Positions 1 through 5,972 are shown, numbered from the stretch's first letter. The stretch is 5,972 nt of DNA from an uncultured Brevinema sp. (GCA_947036575.1 CAMQSH010000120.1:1-5972), one strand, 5' to 3'. Translations and numbers: made by a program. Notes: generated by a model not told the origin, from the sequence alone.

Positions 1-2
1 AT

Positions 3-2894
3 GTGGATGGTGATTTTGTAGCTCAAAATATTAAGATACCTATTTTTGGTATTAAGGACTCCCGATATAGGGGAGAAATTAATATGTTTAAAAAAGATAG
101 ATCTTTACCGTTTTTTCTTAATGGTTATTTAAAAGGATTTCTTGATGAAGAAGAGCAAATAGATGCTATTATATCTTTAGAAGATGAAAAAATTGATATT
201 ACCCGATTTCATATTATCAATCCTGATATTTTACTAGATGGTAAAGTTTTGATAGACTCAAGAATATCTAATACCTTGGTTACTATTAATGCAAATGGAA
301 GTTTTAATAGTAATGATCTTATCCCTATTAAAATAGCTGTTGATGTTCAAAAAGACAACGTTATAGTATCAGGATTAGTTGATGAACAAATTCAAATAGA
401 TACCTTAACAAAAGATTTGAATACAGATTTTACAGTATTATTCGACAAATATCCTTTACAAAAATTAGGGGTGGGTGGATTATTGAATGCCTATTTAGTA
501 ATGGCTTTTGATGAAACTTCTGTTACTAGATTTTCTATACAAGAGGCTGTTTGGAATATTGGAGATAGAAAAGTTGAGCTAGATTTTGATACTCTACAAA
601 ATACTAATACAGGATTTTTAGAGACTACTTATTTGAAAATAGGAGTTGATAATGATGATTTAGATGCTTATGGACACTTCTCTTTTCTAGATTCAGGATT
701 TTCAGGAGCATTTCGTTTTGATAGAGGTGGCAGTTTTCAATTTAATTTTGGACGTTATGTAGTTAAATCACAAATAAATATTAAAGACCTTTTAGTAGAA
801 GATCTATTAAATTTTGATATTTTTGAACCAATAGCTTTTCTAAAAACAGAAGAAACAGAGGCAATTCTACTTGATTTAAATACTAGTGTCGAGGGAATCT
901 GGTCAGATCTATCTTATACAGGATCTCTCAATATGGAAGGACGGGATAATGATAGTTTCCGTTTTACAATTTCTGATTTTGTTGTTTCAAATACAGGGGC
1001 GTCTTTGACTAATTTACGATTAAGGCATTCTCGTATGAATTTAGATACGGATGTTTCCTTAATTAATACCAATGATAATCTAAATGCACTTTTATCTGGT
1101 TCTGTTACTTTAGATGATATTTTTAAAACAGATTTTGACTTTGATTATACATCAGTATCAAATCAAGGATTACTCAATTATAAGATTCCAAATTTGTATT
1201 TTTTATCTAAAAAACCTATGACAATTAGTGGGCAAATAATTCATAATGCAGAACAATACTTATTTATGTCTGATAATATGAAAAATGGCTTAGTTGGAAT
1301 CTTTGTTGATGAAGATGATAAAAGATCATGGGATGTCTCTTTTATGAGTGATAGTATGAAACTTATTAGTGAAGGTGTTTTAACAGAGCAAGATATTCAA
1401 GCAGCGATTAATTGGGATATTTTCTTAAAAAAATTATCATTGAGTGGTGATATCCGTAAAATTAAAGGTGATTTAGAATTTAATACTACTGTTGAGGGAG
1501 CATTGGATAATCCAATCATTAATGGAGAATTAGTTACGCAAGATATAATGGTTTCTTTAAGATCCTTAAGAAATAAATTAGAGATTAATGGTAAGCAAGC
1601 AATATATATTTCAAACAATCAGATCACTATTCCAAATATTACAATCAATGCAACTAGTGGTGGTGAATTAGGAGGAGGCGGTGAATTTACTTTAGACGGT
1701 TCAGCTTCTATTCAAAACCAAACTTTAGGTGCTACAGATATTCGTTTTTATAGTAAAAAAAATAGAGCTAATAATAATGACTCTTCTTTAAATTGGAATA
1801 TGGATGTTCCTTTTCTTACTGTGAAAGGGAAAACATATATCGATGATATTAGTTTAAGTGGTACGATAGATACTTTGGTATTAGCAGCAGATATTAGTAC
1901 TGAAAATTTAAATTTAGGTTTAGAATTAAATGATGCTATAGGATTAACAGACGCAGAACAAGAAAATAATCCTCTTCTTGCTATAGCTAGTTTATTAAAT
2001 TTAGATATTAATATTGATATGAAAAATAAAACTCGATTTTTAAACCAATTATTTGATCTAGAATTTGAACAAAAAACTCCTATTTCTATTCAAGGACATG
2101 TTGGTGATGGGACTGTAGTATTTACAGGTGATTTCAATATAGAAAAAGGAAAGGTATCCTATCTTAATACTGATTTGAAAGTGAGTACAGGAGTAATGCA
2201 ATTTTCTGGAGATCAGGGAGATCCGTACCCTTATATTTCACTTAATACAGAAACGCCTAGAAACTCACAAAATGAACTTGTAGATATTTATATTGGTTTT
2301 GAGGGTAAATTACCTAATTTTGAATTATCACAAATTTCCTCAACTCCTACAAAATCAAGATCAGAACTATTGAATTTAATAGGATTTGGAGCTGTGGTTG
2401 ATAATAGTAGAGCCACAACATCACAAGGGTCGTCTACTGATCGACTTGCTAGTGGATTTGGAGTTGCTGAAAATGCTTTCTTCACTGCTCCTTTATCACG
2501 TAGGATTCAGCGTATAGTACCTTTTATTGATACTTTCCAAATAAAAACGGATGTCTTAGGAAATCTTACACGTTCTGTGAACAACGGTTCAAGAAATGCA
2601 GTGACAGGATTGAGTATTCTCCATGGTTCAGAGTTGGAAGTTGGGCAATATCTCCCTAGTATTACAGGTTTACAAATAAAATATAATTTACGATTAGAAT
2701 CTCCTGATAACTCTAGTTTAGATTCTGGCAGTTTGAATCAAATACATAAAGCAGGGGTAGAGTGGTCAAGCTTATTGCCTTATAATTGGCAGGGGGGGAT
2801 AGGTGTTAATGCACTAATAGAAGTTACCCCTGGAGTTCAGAATACATCATCACCAGAAGGTATTGTAGAGGGTTCTTTCAAAAAAAGATTTTAA
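3..2894 (+). CDS. tamB: TamB/AsmA-like outer-membrane biogenesis protein, C-terminal part (5' end outside window)
   Basis: TamB-family proteins are inner-membrane-anchored and span the periplasm with a long beta-groove. They help outer-membrane protein assembly and are also implicated in phospholipid transport to the outer membrane. The frame is open to the window edge, so the GTG at 3 is only the first visible in-frame codon and the true start lies upstream. The 963 visible residues are almost all short alternating beta strands rich in Asp, Asn, Ile and Leu. Typical family elements are the G-A-L-D-N-P-I-I-N-G-E-L segment (about 499-510), the Gly-rich GGELGGGGEF (553-562), and the conserved C-terminal TamB (DUF490) domain. 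In that domain I see G-D-G-T-V-V-F-T-G-D-F (701-711), K-G-K-V-S-Y-L-N (715-722), D-P-Y-P-Y-I (740-745) and S-T-P-T-K-S-R-S-E-L-L-N-L-I-G-F-G (780-796). The protein ends K-K-R-F, then TAA. bamA follows 140 bases downstream on the same strand. Family assignment is firm. The N-terminal anchor cannot be checked. Confidence 0.88.
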   Translation: MDGDFVAQNIKIPIFGIKDSRYRGEINMFKKDRSLPFFLNGYLKGFLDEEEQIDAIISLEDEKIDITRFHIINPDILLDGKVLIDSRISNTLVTINANGSFNSNDLIPIKIAVDVQKDNVIVSGLVDEQIQIDTLTKDLNTDFTVLFDKYPLQKLGVGGLLNAYLVMAFDETSVTRFSIQEAVWNIGDRKVELDFDTLQNTNTGFLETTYLKIGVDNDDLDAYGHFSFLDSGFSGAFRFDRGGSFQFNFGRYVVKSQINIKDLLVEDLLNFDIFEPIAFLKTEETEAILLDLNTSVEGIWSDLSYTGSLNMEGRDNDSFRFTISDFVVSNTGASLTNLRLRHSRMNLDTDVSLINTNDNLNALLSGSVTLDDIFKTDFDFDYTSVSNQGLLNYKIPNLYFLSKKPMTISGQIIHNAEQYLFMSDNMKNGLVGIFVDEDDKRSWDVSFMSDSMKLISEGVLTEQDIQAAINWDIFLKKLSLSGDIRKIKGDLEFNTTVEGALDNPIINGELVTQDIMVSLRSLRNKLEINGKQAIYISNNQITIPNITINATSGGELGGGGEFTLDGSASIQNQTLGATDIRFYSKKNRANNNDSSLNWNMDVPFLTVKGKTYIDDISLSGTIDTLVLAADISTENLNLGLELNDAIGLTDAEQENNPLLAIASLLNLDINIDMKNKTRFLNQLFDLEFEQKTPISIQGHVGDGTVVFTGDFNIEKGKVSYLNTDLKVSTGVMQFSGDQGDPYPYISLNTETPRNSQNELVDIYIGFEGKLPNFELSQISSTPTKSRSELLNLIGFGAVVDNSRATTSQGSSTDRLASGFGVAENAFFTAPLSRRIQRIVPFIDTFQIKTDVLGNLTRSVNNGSRNAVTGLSILHGSELEVGQYLPSITGLQIKYNLRLESPDNSSLDSGSLNQIHKAGVEWSSLLPYNWQGGIGVNALIEVTPGVQNTSSPEGIVEGSFKKRF
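2792..2798 (+). repeat. G7 homopolymer inside the tamB 3' end
   Basis: Seven consecutive G residues follow CA and precede ATAGG, in a gene that is otherwise strongly AT-rich. They encode the end of Gln930 plus Gly931-Gly932. Loss of one G gives GGG GGA TAG, and gain of one G gives GGG GGG GAT AGG TGT TAA. Either slip therefore ends the protein about 31 residues early. Whether the tract actually varies cannot be seen from one sequence. Confidence 0.6.
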
Positions 2895-2917
2895 GGATCT
2901 CTATTTTCACAAGATAC

Positions 2918-2946
2918 TTGATATTTTCCTATAAAAATAGTATACT
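2918..2946 (+). promoter_or_regulatory. Predicted sigma-70-type promoter for bamA
   Basis: TTGATA at 2918-2923 matches the TTGACA -35 consensus at 5 of 6 positions. TATACT at 2941-2946 matches the TATAAT -10 consensus at 5 of 6. The spacer is exactly 17 bases. Transcription would start near 2953, giving a leader of about 82 bases before the bamA start. The site begins 24 bases after the tamB stop, so bamA could be transcribed independently of, or in addition to, read-through from tamB. AT-rich DNA throws up chance matches, but two 5/6 boxes at ideal spacing in an intergenic region is a good candidate. Confidence 0.6.
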
Positions 2947-2963
2947 GGTTAGTAAACTATTTT
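2934..2963 (+). promoter_or_regulatory. AT-rich hairpin/palindrome overlapping the bamA -10 box
   Basis: Bases 2934-2946 pair with 2951-2963 at 12 of 13 positions (one A-A mismatch at 2942/2955), leaving a 4-base loop GGTT at 2947-2950. The 5' arm contains the whole predicted -10 box TATACT. A short T-containing stretch (CTATTTTTATT) follows. It could act as a weak intrinsic terminator for tamB transcripts, an RNA processing site, or a DNA operator covering the bamA promoter. The stem has few G-C pairs, so terminator strength is doubtful. Confidence 0.5.
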
Positions 2964-3023
2964 CTATTTTTATTGCTCTAATAATATGATACTATGTTTT
3001 TAGTTTTAATGATGAATTTAATT

Positions 3024-3028
3024 GGGAG
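3024..3028 (+). promoter_or_regulatory. Ribosome binding site that fixes the TTG start of bamA
   Basis: GGGAG lies six bases before the TTG at 3035. No ATG in the bamA frame occurs between this site and residue 24, and an ATG start at residue 24 would remove the signal peptide. The site therefore supports the TTG start. Confidence 0.75.
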
Positions 3029-3034
3029 TCTCCA

Positions 3035-5464
3035 TTGAAAAATCTTACAAAATTTTTTTTAATTTTCTGTTGTTTATTTGCAACTCATTTATACGCACAA
3101 GATATGACCAAAGTAGTGGCAGAAGTTAGATTTCAAGGACTTAAAGCAACAAGTGAAAAAGATGCTCTTAATATTATTCAGTTAAGACCAGGTGATTTAT
3201 TTACTACAGAAAAATTAAACTTTGCTCTAAAAGATCTTTATGCTATGCAACGATTCCAAACAGCAACAGCTGATATTAGTAATACGAGAGAAGGCGTTGT
3301 AATAACTTTTATTGTGACAGAAGAGTCCTTAATAGATAGAATTGTATTTGAAGGGGTTTCTCGTTTTAAAGCAGGTAAACTTAAGGATGAAATTGATCTT
3401 AAAGAAGGGATGGCTTTTAGAGAGGCAGCTGTTCGTGCAGCTGTTTATGACTTAAAACAATATTTCGAAGAAGAAGGATATTTAGAATCAGAGGTTTCTT
3501 ATCGCTTAGAGCCTATTAAACAATTACCAGGTCAGTATGACTTGATTTTTGAAGTGGCTGAAGGTCCAAAAATTGTTGTTAGAGATATTATCTTCAAAGG
3601 AAACGATTCTTTTAAAGCAAGTAAACTTCAGAGTATTATGAGAACTAAAAAGAAATTGTGGATTTTCCGTAGTGGTGTTCTTAAAGAAGAAGAGTTCGCT
3701 GTAGATAAAGATATTCTTCAAGCTTTTTATCAAGAAAATGGTTATATGGATATGAATATCCCTAATTTTACTTGGGATATTGAAGATATTGTTTCTACAA
3801 ATAAAAAAGGAGAAATCACCAAAACAACACGGGGTATTGTATTAAGAATAGAGATTAACGAAGGACTGCCTTATACTGTTGGTGATTTTTCTTTTGAAAA
3901 CAATACTATTTTTTCAGATAAAGAATTATTTAAATTTTTAACTCTCAAAAAAGATGAAGTTTATAATAAAACGCTAATTGAACAAAATAGAGCTGCGATT
4001 TATAAAACTTATGCTGATAGAGGATATTTATTTGCAAATATATCTGCAGTGCAGGAAAAAAGAGCAGACAATATTATTGATACAGTATTTGTTATTTTTG
4101 AAGGTGCTAGAGCTCATATAGAAAATATAAATGTTCGGGGTAATACCAAAACATTGCCGAGTGTTATTAAGAGATATATTCAAATCAAAGAAGGTGAATT
4201 ATACGTTAATAATAAACTTGAACAAAGTTATAATAGACTTATGCAAACTCAATTTTTTTCAGATGTTCGGGTAGAACCTTCCCCTGGTAGTGCTGATGGT
4301 TTAGTGAATGTAGACTTTGTTGTTACAGAACAACAAACAGGTATGATAGAATTTCTTGTTGGTTATGGAACAGTAAGTGGATTTAGTGGTGGTATTAAAC
4401 TATCAGAAAAGAATTTGCTAGGACGTGGATTACAGATTTCTATACGTGGAGAATATGGTGAACATAGACAATTAGGTGAAATAACATTTACTGAACCATC
4501 TATTTACAACTCTCCTTTCTCTATAAGTTTTATTCTTGGTGTTTTTAACAATCAATATATAGATATGCCTACTGATGAAAATAGAGATGGAATTATTGAC
4601 GGAACAGATTTTGATTATATTAATAGTCCTGATGATGTATTAAATAGTTATGAATCTGATAAAGAATATACAAGATTGAGTTTTCGTATTGGTCTCGCTG
4701 TTGGTGTGCAATTTGCTGTTTATTGGAATGCTAATTTAGGTTATGAAATTAATATATTTCAAGATTATAAAGCAAATTTCTCAACACCTTTAAAGTTTGA
4801 TGGTATTTGGGAGATAGATGACAATCTAATTGACTCTTTGGCAGATGGTTGGACTATACAAAGTAGTATTTATACAACCTTGCGATTTAATAATACTGAT
4901 GGTGGTTTATGGCCTACAAAAGGGATAAATACTGCTGTATTTATATCTTTCTCAGGTGGTATCTTGGGTGGAGATATTCATTTTATTAATATGACTTATA
5001 GTTTTGATTACTACATCAAACCATTTTGGGAATTAACAATAGCTTTCCATTATGATATGGCTTTCTTATTTCCTCAATTCGGGCAAAAATTCTCTTATAG
5101 AGATGCCAATTTAATGAATTTTGATGGTGTTTATAAAATGCGTGGTTGGTTAAATTATTTATCTAAAGGAGAAAGCACCTCATACTTCTCTATTGAAACA
5201 CGTATTCCTATTTGGAGTTTTATCGGAGCTGTTGCATTTTGGGATTACGGTGCTATTTTTGCTGACTGGGAAGATTTCTCTTGGAAAAGACCTAACTATA
5301 TTATGAGTTTTGGTCTTGGGTTAGCTATTAATTTACCTGTATTACCGATACGTCTCTATGCAGCACGTCCAGTAGAATGGACAGGCACTTCATTCCAACT
5401 AGCTAATAGATCTAGTTTTTGGGAAGGTTGGGAATTTGTATTCTCAATCCAAGGCTTATTCTAA
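3035..5464 (+). CDS. bamA: Outer-membrane protein assembly factor BamA (Omp85 family)
   Basis: BamA inserts and folds beta-barrel proteins in the outer membrane. The 809-residue product has a Sec signal peptide with a Lys-containing start, hydrophobic residues 7-17 and predicted cleavage after L-Y-A21. Five POTRA domains follow, at about 26-97, 98-177, 178-277, 278-357 and 358-436, several ending in an E-G turn. The C-terminal barrel spans about 437-809. Barrel landmarks that line up with E. coli BamA are G-Y-G-T-V-S-G-F (443-450), the N-L-L-G-R-G turn (460-465), M-R-G-W (702-705) where many BamA have V-R-G-F in loop 6, F-W-D-Y-G (735-739) with Asp737 at the place of E. coli Asp740, and a final F-V-F-S-I-Q-G-L-F (801-809) ending in the Phe expected of a beta-signal. 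Length is close to the family norm (E. coli mature ~790). Loop 6 after the R-G motif is very short. Loop 3 carries an EF-hand-like motif. The start is TTG behind GGGAG. tamB lies upstream on the same strand, and a terminator follows the stop. Confidence 0.96.
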   Translation: MKNLTKFFLIFCCLFATHLYAQDMTKVVAEVRFQGLKATSEKDALNIIQLRPGDLFTTEKLNFALKDLYAMQRFQTATADISNTREGVVITFIVTEESLIDRIVFEGVSRFKAGKLKDEIDLKEGMAFREAAVRAAVYDLKQYFEEEGYLESEVSYRLEPIKQLPGQYDLIFEVAEGPKIVVRDIIFKGNDSFKASKLQSIMRTKKKLWIFRSGVLKEEEFAVDKDILQAFYQENGYMDMNIPNFTWDIEDIVSTNKKGEITKTTRGIVLRIEINEGLPYTVGDFSFENNTIFSDKELFKFLTLKKDEVYNKTLIEQNRAAIYKTYADRGYLFANISAVQEKRADNIIDTVFVIFEGARAHIENINVRGNTKTLPSVIKRYIQIKEGELYVNNKLEQSYNRLMQTQFFSDVRVEPSPGSADGLVNVDFVVTEQQTGMIEFLVGYGTVSGFSGGIKLSEKNLLGRGLQISIRGEYGEHRQLGEITFTEPSIYNSPFSISFILGVFNNQYIDMPTDENRDGIIDGTDFDYINSPDDVLNSYESDKEYTRLSFRIGLAVGVQFAVYWNANLGYEINIFQDYKANFSTPLKFDGIWEIDDNLIDSLADGWTIQSSIYTTLRFNNTDGGLWPTKGINTAVFISFSGGILGGDIHFINMTYSFDYYIKPFWELTIAFHYDMAFLFPQFGQKFSYRDANLMNFDGVYKMRGWLNYLSKGESTSYFSIETRIPIWSFIGAVAFWDYGAIFADWEDFSWKRPNYIMSFGLGLAINLPVLPIRLYAARPVEWTGTSFQLANRSSFWEGWEFVFSIQGLF
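4574..4609 (+). other. EF-hand-like calcium-binding loop motif in a predicted surface loop of BamA
   Basis: Residues 514-525 read DENRDGIIDGTD. This fits the 12-residue EF-hand/dockerin loop pattern: acidic or Asn ligands at loop positions 1, 3, 5, 9 and 12 (Asp514, Asn516, Asp518, Asp522, Asp525), Gly at 6 (Gly519) and Ile at 8 (Ile521). By alignment of barrel landmarks with E. coli BamA it falls between strands 5 and 6, that is in extracellular loop 3. The flanking helices of a classical EF-hand are not evident, so this would be a stand-alone calcium loop. The motif is seen directly; metal binding is inferred. Confidence 0.6.
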
Positions 5465-5509
5465 GCAAGCTTATTCCAAGCAAGTCTATTCTAGACAAGC
5501 TTATTCTAA
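5448..5509 (+). repeat. Imperfect 15-base tandem repeat spanning the bamA stop codon
   Basis: Three 15-base units lie at 5463-5477 (aagcaagcttattcc), 5478-5492 (aagcaagtctattct) and 5493-5507 (agacaagcttattct), and agree with each other at 11-12 of 15 positions. A fourth, weaker unit (10 of 15) at 5448-5462 is made of the last codons of bamA. The period is five codons, so the units stay in the bamA frame. After the TAA at 5462-5464 they read A-S-L-F-Q-A-S-L-F, TAG, T-S-L-F, TAA, each repeating the Leu-Phe end of BamA. This suggests local slipped-strand duplication of the gene's 3' end. Confidence 0.75.
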
Positions 5510-5521
5510 AATAATTACAAA

Positions 5522-5556
5522 AAAAACACAGTCTGTAAGGGCTGTGTTTTTCTTTT
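5522..5556 (+). terminator. Bidirectional intrinsic terminator between bamA and the convergent lipoprotein gene
   Basis: A perfect 10-base-pair stem (5522-5531 with 5542-5551, core ACACAG/CTGTGT) encloses a 10-base loop. On the + strand the stem runs into TTTTTCTTTT, ending at 5556. On the - strand it runs into eight T residues (complement of the A run at 5519-5526). It lies 57 bases after the bamA stop and 8 bases after the - strand gene, so it can serve both convergent genes. Confidence 0.9.
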
Positions 5557-5564
5557 AAGAGTTA

Positions 5565-5897
5565 TTAGTTATTCAAATATAGAGTATTGGGAGGCTGTCC
5601 ATTTTCCGCATCTATTGTTAATTTATTACCATTAATACTAAATTTATATTCTGTATGAATACCTGTGTTTTTCTCTATATAACGGGCAGTATTTTGATCG
5701 ATGGCTTTGGATATTTTTAGAGGGATGTTTCCTCCTTCAAAGTTAAATTCTCTTCCATCACTAGAAAACTCGCCTCTTTTTGTGGTTAATTTGTCTGTAT
5801 CATAAGCGATTTTTTCCATCACTTGATTTAAAAATCCATCTTCAGATACAGTAGAACAAGAAGTTAAAAACCATAGTGCTATTAATAAAAATTTCAT
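5565..5897 (-). CDS. Small lipoprotein of unknown function
   Basis: The 110-residue product begins MKFLLIALWF-L-T-S-C, a short lipoprotein signal peptide with a good lipobox (Leu11-Thr-Ser-Cys14), so Cys14 is the predicted lipidated residue after signal peptidase II cleavage. The mature part is only 97 residues. It opens with a polar, possibly helical stretch (about 20-40), and then has alternating strand-like segments, including R-E-F-N-F-E-G-G (49-56), Y-K-F-S-I-N-G-N-K-L-T-I (84-95) and a closing T-L-Y-L. This suggests a small beta-rich domain. I do not recognise the family and assign no function. The start is an ATG preceded by AGAGAGGG at 5 bases, and the gene ends with tandem stops TAA-TAA. 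It is convergent with bamA and shares its terminator. It is likely a real gene because the lipobox, ribosome binding site and terminator all agree. Membrane location (inner or outer, periplasmic or surface side) cannot be read from the sequence. Confidence 0.82.
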   Translation of the reverse strand: MKFLLIALWFLTSCSTVSEDGFLNQVMEKIAYDTDKLTTKRGEFSSDGREFNFEGGNIPLKISKAIDQNTARYIEKNTGIHTEYKFSINGNKLTIDAENGQPPNTLYLNN

Positions 5898-5902
5898 TAG
5901 AA

Positions 5903-5910
5903 CCCTCTCT
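5903..5910 (-). promoter_or_regulatory. Ribosome binding site of the lipoprotein gene
   Basis: The - strand reads AGAGAGGG, then five bases, then ATG at 5897-5895. This is a strong purine-rich Shine-Dalgarno match and supports the chosen start. Confidence 0.75.
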
Positions 5911-5911
5911 C

Positions 5912-5928
5912 AGACTTTTATAAAGTCT
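5912..5928 (-). promoter_or_regulatory. Perfect 7-base palindrome just upstream of the lipoprotein ribosome binding site
   Basis: AGACTTT and AAAGTCT form a perfect inverted repeat with a 3-base centre, ending two bases before the ribosome binding site. It could be a repressor operator or a small 5' leader hairpin next to the ribosome site. A possible -10 box (TATAAA at 5922-5917 on the - strand) overlaps it but has no convincing -35 partner. Confidence 0.4.
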
Positions 5929-5944
5929 TTTATCAAAGCTAATG

Positions 5945-5950
5945 ATTTTA
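5945..5950 (-). promoter_or_regulatory. Possible -10 box for the lipoprotein gene
   Basis: TAAAAT on the - strand matches TATAAT at 5 of 6 positions and would start transcription near 5938, about 40 bases before the ATG, with the palindrome inside the leader. Its -35 position would fall at the window edge and cannot be judged. This is a weak call in AT-rich DNA. Confidence 0.2.
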
Positions 5951-5972
5951 TTTAAAAAGGGCAATAAAAAAA

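Noticed and set aside
1397..1618. 73-residue open frame on the - strand
   Set aside because: It lies wholly inside tamB with no ribosome binding site or domain signal; a shadow of the coding strand.
2288..2485. 65-residue open frame on the - strand
   Set aside because: It overlaps the conserved C-terminal TamB domain and has no independent support.
2880..2886. A7 run at the last codons of tamB as a programmed frameshift site
   Set aside because: It lies four codons from the stop with no supporting stem or upstream signal; a slip would only alter the tail.
3053..3060. T8 run in the bamA signal-peptide codons as a phase-variation tract
   Set aside because: A and T runs of this length are common in AT-rich genomes, and bamA is essential in the bacteria studied, so off-switching is unlikely.
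3068..3073. Cys12-Cys13 in the BamA signal peptide as a lipobox
   Set aside because: The residue before Cys12 is Phe, not Ala/Gly/Ser, and a normal signal peptidase I site follows at L-Y-A21; BamA is not a lipoprotein.
3524..3733. 69-residue open frame on the - strand
   Set aside because: It lies within bamA POTRA 2-3, and its Phe/Asn-rich composition is what the complement of AT-rich coding gives.
5951..5972. AAAAAGGGCAAT followed by an A run as one arm of another terminator
   Set aside because: The matching arm is not in the window, so the structure cannot be shown.
1..5972. CRISPR array, tRNA/rRNA, insertion sequence or prophage remnants
   Set aside because: None seen: no spaced direct repeats, no RNA-gene landmarks, no transposase or inverted terminal repeats; base composition looks even throughout.

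Overview
The window looks like chromosomal DNA of an AT-rich (roughly 30% GC by eye) diderm bacterium. The best guess is a spirochaete: a large TamB-like gene lies directly upstream of and co-oriented with bamA, as in Borrelia and Treponema, and a small lipoprotein with an L-T-S-C lipobox follows. Fusobacteria share a similar tamB-bamA order and are not excluded. The organism assignment is an inference from gene order and composition, not from a marker gene.

Layout: positions 1-2894 (+) hold the C-terminal 963 residues of a TamB/AsmA-like protein whose start lies upstream of the window. Positions 2895-3034 are a 140-base spacer with a good sigma-70-type promoter (TTGATA, 17-base gap, TATACT). 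The -10 of this promoter is buried in a 30-base hairpin. Positions 3035-5464 (+) encode a complete BamA: a Sec signal peptide, five POTRA domains and a 16-strand-type barrel ending in phenylalanine. It starts at a TTG codon behind a GGGAG ribosome binding site. Positions 5448-5509 are a 15-base tandem repeat that begins inside the last bamA codons and runs on past the stop. Positions 5522-5556 form a bidirectional intrinsic terminator. Positions 5565-5897 (-) encode a 110-residue lipoprotein of unknown function, convergent to bamA, with a palindrome just upstream of its ribosome binding site. The last ~20 bases hold no gene.

How the genes work together: BamA is the outer-membrane protein insertase. 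TamB is a periplasm-spanning beta-groove protein tied to outer-membrane biogenesis and, in Borrelia, reported to interact with BamA. Their adjacency suggests one envelope-assembly module, although the internal promoter would let bamA be expressed separately. The periplasmic chaperone gene skp/ompH that often follows bamA is not here.

The window is mostly conserved housekeeping sequence, and I see no novel multi-gene system. The most unusual details are: in-frame 15-base repeats that re-encode a Leu-Phe-stop end after bamA; an EF-hand-like 12-residue loop placed in a predicted surface loop of BamA; and a G7 tract near the end of tamB at which a slip of one base in either direction truncates the protein almost at once.
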